Assembly: GCA_964469055.1 (NCBI GenBank)
Contig: CAYXXN010000117.1
Coordinates: 1-9,135, forward strand
DNA: 9,135 nt
Source of the DNA: CAYXXN01 sp964469055
Lineage (GTDB): Bacteria > Acidobacteriota > Thermoanaerobaculia > Multivoradales > JAHEKO01
Direction: 5' to 3'
In this document: positions 6,701-9,135 of the stretch, one piece after another
How positions within the stretch are numbered: the first letter of the stretch is position 1
Layout of the letters: each line of letters starts with the position of its first letter
Program-made: the position numbers and the translations under genes
The notes under the pieces: model-generated
What the model saw: only the letters and a program-made list of their open reading frames with translations
What the model was told of the DNA's origin: nothing
The model's database searches: none

Positions 6701-8199
6701 TCAACGGCGTCGACGTCGGCCAGACGTCGTGGGAGAACATCCGCTTCCACGAGGCCACCTTCGCGGTGCCGGCCGGCGTCCTCGTCGCCGGTGCCAATCA
6801 GATCGAGGTCAGCGGCGTCCTCGGCGGCGCTCCGGTGTCGGGCTTCTTCATCGACCGCTTCACGCTCTCCTACCCGCGCCTCTACCGGGCCCTCGGCGAC
6901 GCGCTCGCCTTCGGCGCCGACGGCCACGCCGTCGTCACCGTCGAGGGCTTCTCGAGCCCGGCCATCGCCGTGTTCGAGGTCGTCGATCCGCTCGCGCCGC
7001 GGGTGGTCACCGACTTGACCGTCGACGCCGACGGCAGCGGCGGCTTCCGCGCCAGCTTCCAGCCGACGTCTGCCGACGCCACCTACCTCGCGACCACCCT
7101 GGCCGCCATGCGGCAGCCGGCGGCCCTCTGGGCGGACACGCCCTCCGACCTCGCCGGCAGCTCCGGCGCCGAGTGGGTCGTCGTGGCTCCCGCGCAGCTG
7201 ATGGCCGGAGCCCAGAGTCTCGCCCTCTACCGCCAGCAGCGCTTCTCGACGATGGCGGTCAACCTCGAGGACGTGTACGACGAGTTCAACGACGGCCTGG
7301 CGAGCCCGCACGCCCTACGCGACTTCATCGTGCACGCGGCGACCCACTGGCCGCAGCCGCCGCAGTACGTGGTCTTCGCCGGGGCCGGCTCGTACGACTA
7401 CAAGGACTACCAGGGCCTCGGTGGCAACCTCGTGCCGCCGCTCATGGTGGACACGCCGTCGGGGCTCTTCGCTTCCGACATCGCCTACGGCGACGTGGCC
7501 GGCAACGACGGCGTGCCGGAGGTGGCGATCGGCCGCATTCCGGCCCTCACCCAGGCCGAGTTGACGAAGTACCTCAACAAGGTGAAGGCGGTGGAGCGTT
7601 CTGGCGGACCCGACTGGCGCGGCAGCGCCTTGATGGTGGCGGACAACCCGGACAGCGGCGGCGATTTCTCGTTCGACAGCGACTCGGTGGCCTCGTTCCT
7701 GCCCGGCAGCTACGTCGTCGACAAGGCCTACCTCGAGCAGCTCCCGGCCGCCGAGGTGCGCCAGCAGACGATCGACGCCTTCAACCGCGGTGTCGGTTTC
7801 GTCAACTACGTCGGCCACGGCGGTGTGACGCAGTTCGCCGACGAGGCGCTGCTCACCGTCGCCGACGCCGCTCTGCTGACCAACGGCAGACGGCCCGCCG
7901 TCGCGGCGAGCCTCACCTGCGTGGCCGGACGCTTCGAGTTCCCGGGCATGCAGTCGCTCGCCGAGGCGTTGGTGCTGGCGAACGGCGGCGCCGTGGCGAT
8001 GTGGGCGCCCTCGGGCCTCTCCTACAGCGTCGATGCGGCGCGCCTCAACCGCGCCTTCGTGGACGCCGCCTTCGACAGCGGCGCCACCGTCGGCTCGGGA
8101 GTGCGCGAAGCCCTCGCCGCCTACCAGGAGGAAGGCTTCTCCCGCCACCTGCTCTACATCTACAACGTGTTCGGCGACCCCGCCGTGCGGGCGCGCTGA
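3766..8199 (+). CDS. Giant exported Cys-rich protein with C-terminal gingipain-type C25 cysteine peptidase domain
   Basis: The product is 1477 aa from the ATG at 3766. The in-frame ATG at 3772 has better spacing from the G-run (3759-3765) and would give 1475 aa. Residues 1-34 form a signal peptide ending AAEA. Residues 40-497 contain about 47 cysteines, arranged partly as C-x5-C repeats, with acidic DEDGNG (318-323) and DVDDDG (342-347) calcium-loop-like stretches. Residues about 500-650 look beta-rich, and 650-755 is an FnIII-like segment with VFEWRT (669-674) and RGFEVYR. Residues 800-1115 hold further beta-rich segments beginning with EATGIYRV. The catalytic domain spans about 1121-1477. 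It has DVYDEFNDG, SDIAYGDVAGNDGVPEVAIG, the active-site H1351 in NYVGHGG and nucleophile C1385 in SLTCVAG. The His-Cys spacing of 34 is close to that of gingipains. The protein ends at FGDPAVRAR with no sorting domain. It is predicted to be an extracytoplasmic endopeptidase; specificity cannot be read from sequence. Alternative upstream starts give implausible N-termini. It is probably monocistronic, with a terminator 25 nt after the stop. Confidence 0.93.
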   Translation: MPMLSISWCSRLARGAALLAAAAAVLFLPPAAEAMIVNAGCLAEEAPPQGLNCTSNDLTFILVGLGTQTDGCVDEGFGHCTPVGDPDPDPAGEPCTISPDSCDDSPVEEECRALDEVSIFMRAVVQNSTAQTRYDVGLWFATDGDPQVCSGKVCSTTLLACFTDAQCPGGETCGSRSCAVNADCPLPQVCNPSDGARGGECGREMLHPTRVCNGGANNGFPCNFDVDCPSGLCEVPGHCSVTTSQRCFAVGGPPCPGVQTCIVPANFCPPLDLIGNDPTPPATPPAGPANGPYVVAESTAAVFDRCGDIRAQGNSGCDEDGNGLWDDTVLDFDEAVTIPCSDVDDDGFVNIPTCATWGNNEGDVAMGECEADCSPPGGEVCADAGQPCDADNQCDADCLPRGVCVSGASTGLSCLTDVDCGGVLGSCSGNSFAVDTCDSEFEVFHNNPAKCRCENVNSNIPNPNLNLTCTLPNRCTITGNSCTVTADCTGGVLDVCVSQPSTVPPDSEVLFHVAYTNPVVCTPDVNTPERFQCGTASFIRFDVDDQLPAIDPDNGTFLDSPPNETQDITPTFPSNPAVTAEEVQWIPNSAVGTPGIIGAGRSGTLEVSYRLGADDGDTVNLRARTFWSNESDFDPGFYQLLQAICPINVDLDWASVASPRAYELGGRVVFEWRTTTEVQTRGFEVYRLDRGADRRLPLADGLVLSPMIAEGSVYRVLDPQGRPGERVEYLLVEEDLYGHRRVLGPYAVTVGAAPPARAKADDLGLGARPVLPSLAELRRLETSLAEAEAAQATTATPAAGGGALKATVEATGIYRVGADQLAAAWGISSSQAQAAIASGRLLLTNRGSEVAWSPAGDANAFFFYGQAAEDPFSRFNVYWISAERGTLAAAVSGGAPAPQPGLAFAESLRLETQSFAATNAAKQPDVDYWFWDGILAPATKTLDVTVPDAVGGAAAELTARFYGATDYPQAQEHTAIVRVNGVDVGQTSWENIRFHEATFAVPAGVLVAGANQIEVSGVLGGAPVSGFFIDRFTLSYPRLYRALGDALAFGADGHAVVTVEGFSSPAIAVFEVVDPLAPRVVTDLTVDADGSGGFRASFQPTSADATYLATTLAAMRQPAALWADTPSDLAGSSGAEWVVVAPAQLMAGAQSLALYRQQRFSTMAVNLEDVYDEFNDGLASPHALRDFIVHAATHWPQPPQYVVFAGAGSYDYKDYQGLGGNLVPPLMVDTPSGLFASDIAYGDVAGNDGVPEVAIGRIPALTQAELTKYLNKVKAVERSGGPDWRGSALMVADNPDSGGDFSFDSDSVASFLPGSYVVDKAYLEQLPAAEVRQQTIDAFNRGVGFVNYVGHGGVTQFADEALLTVADAALLTNGRRPAVAASLTCVAGRFEFPGMQSLAEALVLANGGAVAMWAPSGLSYSVDAARLNRAFVDAAFDSGATVGSGVREALAAYQEEGFSRHLLYIYNVFGDPAVRAR
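4246..5253 (+). repeat. Cysteine-rich protein repeats (C-x5-C units) inside the C25 peptidase gene
   Basis: This is a protein-level, not nucleotide-level, repeat. The core CxxxxxC, usually ending in a D/N-x-D/Q-C pattern, appears as CFTDAQC (residues 161-167), CAVNADC (178-184), CNFDVDC (222-228), CDADNQC (388-394), CLTDVDC (414-420) and CTVTADC (482-488). Each is followed by another cysteine, 4 to 9 residues on. Several units are preceded by C-x(5-9)-C with a glycine (for example CNGGANNGFPC and CVSGASTGLSC), giving a unit of about 22 residues. Two copies are adjacent at 161-190 and two at 388-427. The pattern resembles disulphide-bonded repeats in large exported proteins of myxobacteria and related groups. 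Binding, stabilising or spacer roles are all possible. Confidence 0.7.
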
Positions 8200-8223
8200 G
8201 CGATCCGTTCTCGATAGTTCTCC

Positions 8224-8254
8224 GGGGCCGGGCGCGAGCCCGGCCCCTTCGTTT
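8224..8254 (+). terminator. Rho-independent terminator of the C25 peptidase gene
   Basis: A perfect 10-bp stem, GGGGCCGGGC (8224-8233) pairing with GCCCGGCCCC (8238-8247), encloses a GCGA loop of the stable GNRA type. It is followed by TTCGTTT. It starts 25 nt after the TGA of the giant gene. The T-rich tail exists only on the plus strand; read from the minus strand, the hairpin is followed by GGAGAACT. It should therefore mainly serve the plus-strand gene, though it may also slow transcripts of the convergent gene ending at 8264. Confidence 0.9.
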
Positions 8255-8263
8255 CGGGCTCCT

Positions 8264-8785
8264 TCACTCGCCGGCGGGCAGCGGCGCGAAGCGGAGCACC
8301 TGCCACTCGACGCTGTCTCGCTGGCCGAGCACGTGCCGCAGGAAGCGGGCGGGAAAGCCCCACTCCGGGTCGAAGCGAGCCTTCAGCACGACGCTGCCCG
8401 CCGGCGCGCCGTAGGTGCGCTCGGCGTCGGCGGCGTTGGCGAGCTCGGTGTCGAGAAAGGAGAACAACCCTTCGACGGTCCAGAAATGCCAGGCCTCCCG
8501 AGTGGCCTCGACGCCCCCCGTCGTCATGCGAACCACCTCGCCGTCCCGTACCTCGACGACCTGGCGGGCGCCCGCCGGCCCGCGGGTCTCGATCTCCAGG
8601 AGATAGCTCCCGAGTCCCTTGGCGCTCCAGCGCTGTCGAGCGGCGGCCAACCCCTCGGGGGTCAGCGGATCGGGTCCGCGGCCGACGATCAGCCAGCCGC
8701 CGACCATGCCGAGGCCGAGCCCAACCGCCAGCCACCACGGGCGCGGCCGGCGGCTGGCCCTCGAGTCCCGCGCGCGCTCGTTCAT
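8264..8785 (-). CDS. Single-pass membrane-anchored protein, DUF6174-like
   Basis: The product is 173 aa from the ATG at 8785. I prefer this start to the in-frame ATG at 8806 (180 aa). It has a GGTGAGG ribosome site (plus 8791-8797) five bases upstream, whereas the earlier ATG lies inside an inverted repeat and lacks one. An Arg-rich start (SRASRRPRPWW) precedes one hydrophobic span at about residues 18-36, so the protein is probably anchored N-in with its bulk outside the cytoplasm. The outer part has LTPEGLAAARQRWSAKGLGS, then YLLEIETRG, VVEVRDGEVVRMT and WTVEGLFSFLDTELANA. Near the end is a FDPEWGFPARFLRHV segment, reminiscent of the Y/F-DPxYGYP stretch of DUF6174 proteins. No catalytic residues or cysteines stand out. 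The function is unknown; family assignment is from memory of the pattern and needs a profile search. It is convergent with the C25 gene (64 nt between stops) and divergent from the gene at 8867. Confidence 0.82.
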   Translation of the reverse strand: MNERARDSRASRRPRPWWLAVGLGLGMVGGWLIVGRGPDPLTPEGLAAARQRWSAKGLGSYLLEIETRGPAGARQVVEVRDGEVVRMTTGGVEATREAWHFWTVEGLFSFLDTELANAADAERTYGAPAGSVVLKARFDPEWGFPARFLRHVLGQRDSVEWQVLRFAPLPAGE

Positions 8786-8796
8786 GCCGGCCTCAC

Positions 8797-8815
8797 CGGG
8801 CGACATTATCGCCCG
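8797..8815. repeat. Inverted repeat in the divergent promoter region
   Basis: CGGGCGA (8797-8803) and TCGCCCG (8809-8815) are perfect 7-bp arms around CATTA. The element covers the alternative minus-strand ATG (complement of 8804-8806). It abuts the Shine-Dalgarno of the preferred start at 8785, touching it at position 8797. It could be an operator for a dimeric regulator, or a leader hairpin affecting translation of the DUF6174-like gene. With the DNA this GC-rich, coincidence cannot be excluded. Confidence 0.45.
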
Positions 8816-8837
8816 AGCCGGCCGGCCGCTGGCGACT

Positions 8838-8858
8838 TATACTTGCACCCCCAAGGAG
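8838..8858 (+). promoter_or_regulatory. -10 element and strong ribosome binding site of the exported-protein gene
   Basis: TATACT (8838-8843, 5/6 to consensus) is an AT-rich island in GC-rich DNA. It is followed by AAGGAG (8853-8858), a near-perfect Shine-Dalgarno eight bases before the ATG at 8867. The implied leader is only about 17 nt. I see no convincing -35 at the standard distance, so the promoter may need an activator or another sigma factor. On the opposite strand the same island reads TATAAG (plus 8836-8841), also 5/6 to a -10, so it may drive both directions. Confidence 0.55.
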
Positions 8859-8866
8859 ACCCGAGG

Positions 8867-9135
8867 ATGCACCGTTCCCTTCCTTACCCAGCTCTGTTTC
8901 TTGTGTTGCTCGCCGCCGCGATGCTGGCCGCGCCGAGCGGCGCGCAGGACGTCGAATCGGACTACCCGAGCGAGCCCCCGGGCTTCGAGGTGCCGGACAC
9001 CGTCAACGAGGAGCCCAGCTCGGGCGACACCCTGTTCGACCAGTCGGACCTCGGCAACGTCGTGCAGTCCGCGCAGAGCCACTACCACGCCGGTCGCCGC
9101 GAGATGCAGGCGGCCGAGAAGCTCGCCCGCAAGGC
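8867..9135 (+). CDS. Exported protein of unknown function, N-terminal part (cut by window edge)
   Basis: The frame opens at the ATG at 8867 behind a strong AAGGAG site and stays open for 89 codons to the window edge. Residues 1-26 are a signal peptide (MHRSLPYPALFLVLLAAAML, then AAPSGA before QD, a good signal peptidase I site). The mature start is acidic and Pro/Ser-rich (residues 27-60, SDYPSEPPGFEVPDTVNEEP). From about residue 65 an Ala/Glu/Arg-rich helical stretch begins (AQSHYHAGRREMQAAEKLAR), which looks like the first helices of a TPR-like or coiled-coil repeat. Too little remains to name the family. The gene is divergent from the DUF6174-like gene, with 81 bp between their preferred starts. 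Start and frame are well supported; function is unknown. Confidence 0.8.
   Translation, partial: MHRSLPYPALFLVLLAAAMLAAPSGAQDVESDYPSEPPGFEVPDTVNEEPSSGDTLFDQSDLGNVVQSAQSHYHAGRREMQAAEKLARK

Noticed and set aside
4999..7311. 770-codon open frame on the minus strand, antisense to the C25 peptidase gene
   Set aside because: It is a GC-rich shadow: the translation is Arg/Gly/Ala/Val/Asp-rich with no domain or signal, while the plus strand carries clear C25 and FnIII-like motifs.
5115..8414. 1099-codon open frame on the plus strand in another frame of the peptidase gene
   Set aside because: The translation is dominated by Arg/Pro/His low-complexity runs and has no recognisable motif. It runs through the terminator hairpin and into the convergent gene.
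8160..8738. 192-codon minus-strand frame overlapping the DUF6174-like gene
   Set aside because: It is an out-of-frame shadow with Arg/Gly-rich composition that crosses the terminator; the other frame has a membrane span, a ribosome site and a coherent domain.
8837..9088. 83-codon minus-strand frame at the right edge
   Set aside because: It is antisense to a plus-strand gene with a strong Shine-Dalgarno and signal peptide, and its own translation has no convincing features.

Overview
The window is very GC-rich (about 70% by eye) with strong G/C third-position bias. It carries six protein-coding genes, two of them cut by the window edges. I see no rRNA, tRNA, CRISPR array, insertion sequence or phage gene. 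The GC-rich composition, the abundance of exported hydrolases, the gingipain-type (C25) peptidase without a type IX sorting domain, and the C-x5-C cysteine-rich repeats suggest an environmental Acidobacteriota (Thermoanaerobaculia- or Holophagae-like) or a myxobacteria-like lineage. This placement is an inference, not a demonstration.

Left part, minus strand (read right to left): a three-gene operon. It begins with a secreted imidazolonepropionase/Xaa-Pro-dipeptidase-type amidohydrolase (3623 to 2316). This overlaps by ATGA an exported M1-family zinc aminopeptidase (2319 to 316). Nine bases later comes the start of an uncharacterised membrane protein (306 to beyond the left edge).

Centre, plus strand: across a 142-bp divergent region lies one giant gene (3766 to 8199, 1477 aa). 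It encodes an exported multidomain protein. In order it has a signal peptide, a segment of about 460 residues with about 47 cysteines and C-x5-C repeats plus two acidic calcium-loop-like stretches, Ig/FnIII-like segments, and a C-terminal gingipain-type C25 cysteine peptidase domain with a visible His/Cys dyad (H1351, C1385). A 10-bp perfect hairpin with a GCGA loop and a T-rich tail ends the transcript.

Right part: a convergent minus-strand gene (8785 to 8264) encodes a small single-pass membrane-anchored protein resembling DUF6174. A short divergent promoter region with an inverted repeat and overlapping -10-like elements separates it from a plus-strand gene (8867 to beyond the right edge), which encodes an exported protein of unknown function.

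Taken together, the C25 endopeptidase, M1 aminopeptidase and amidohydrolase look like a divergently organised set for breakdown of extracellular or periplasmic protein and peptides: endoproteolysis, then N-terminal trimming, then possibly dipeptide cleavage. That joint role is inferred from adjacency and predicted export. The most unusual item is the fusion of a very cysteine-rich calcium-loop-like module to a gingipain-type protease whose active-site cysteine is the only cysteine in its last roughly 830 residues.
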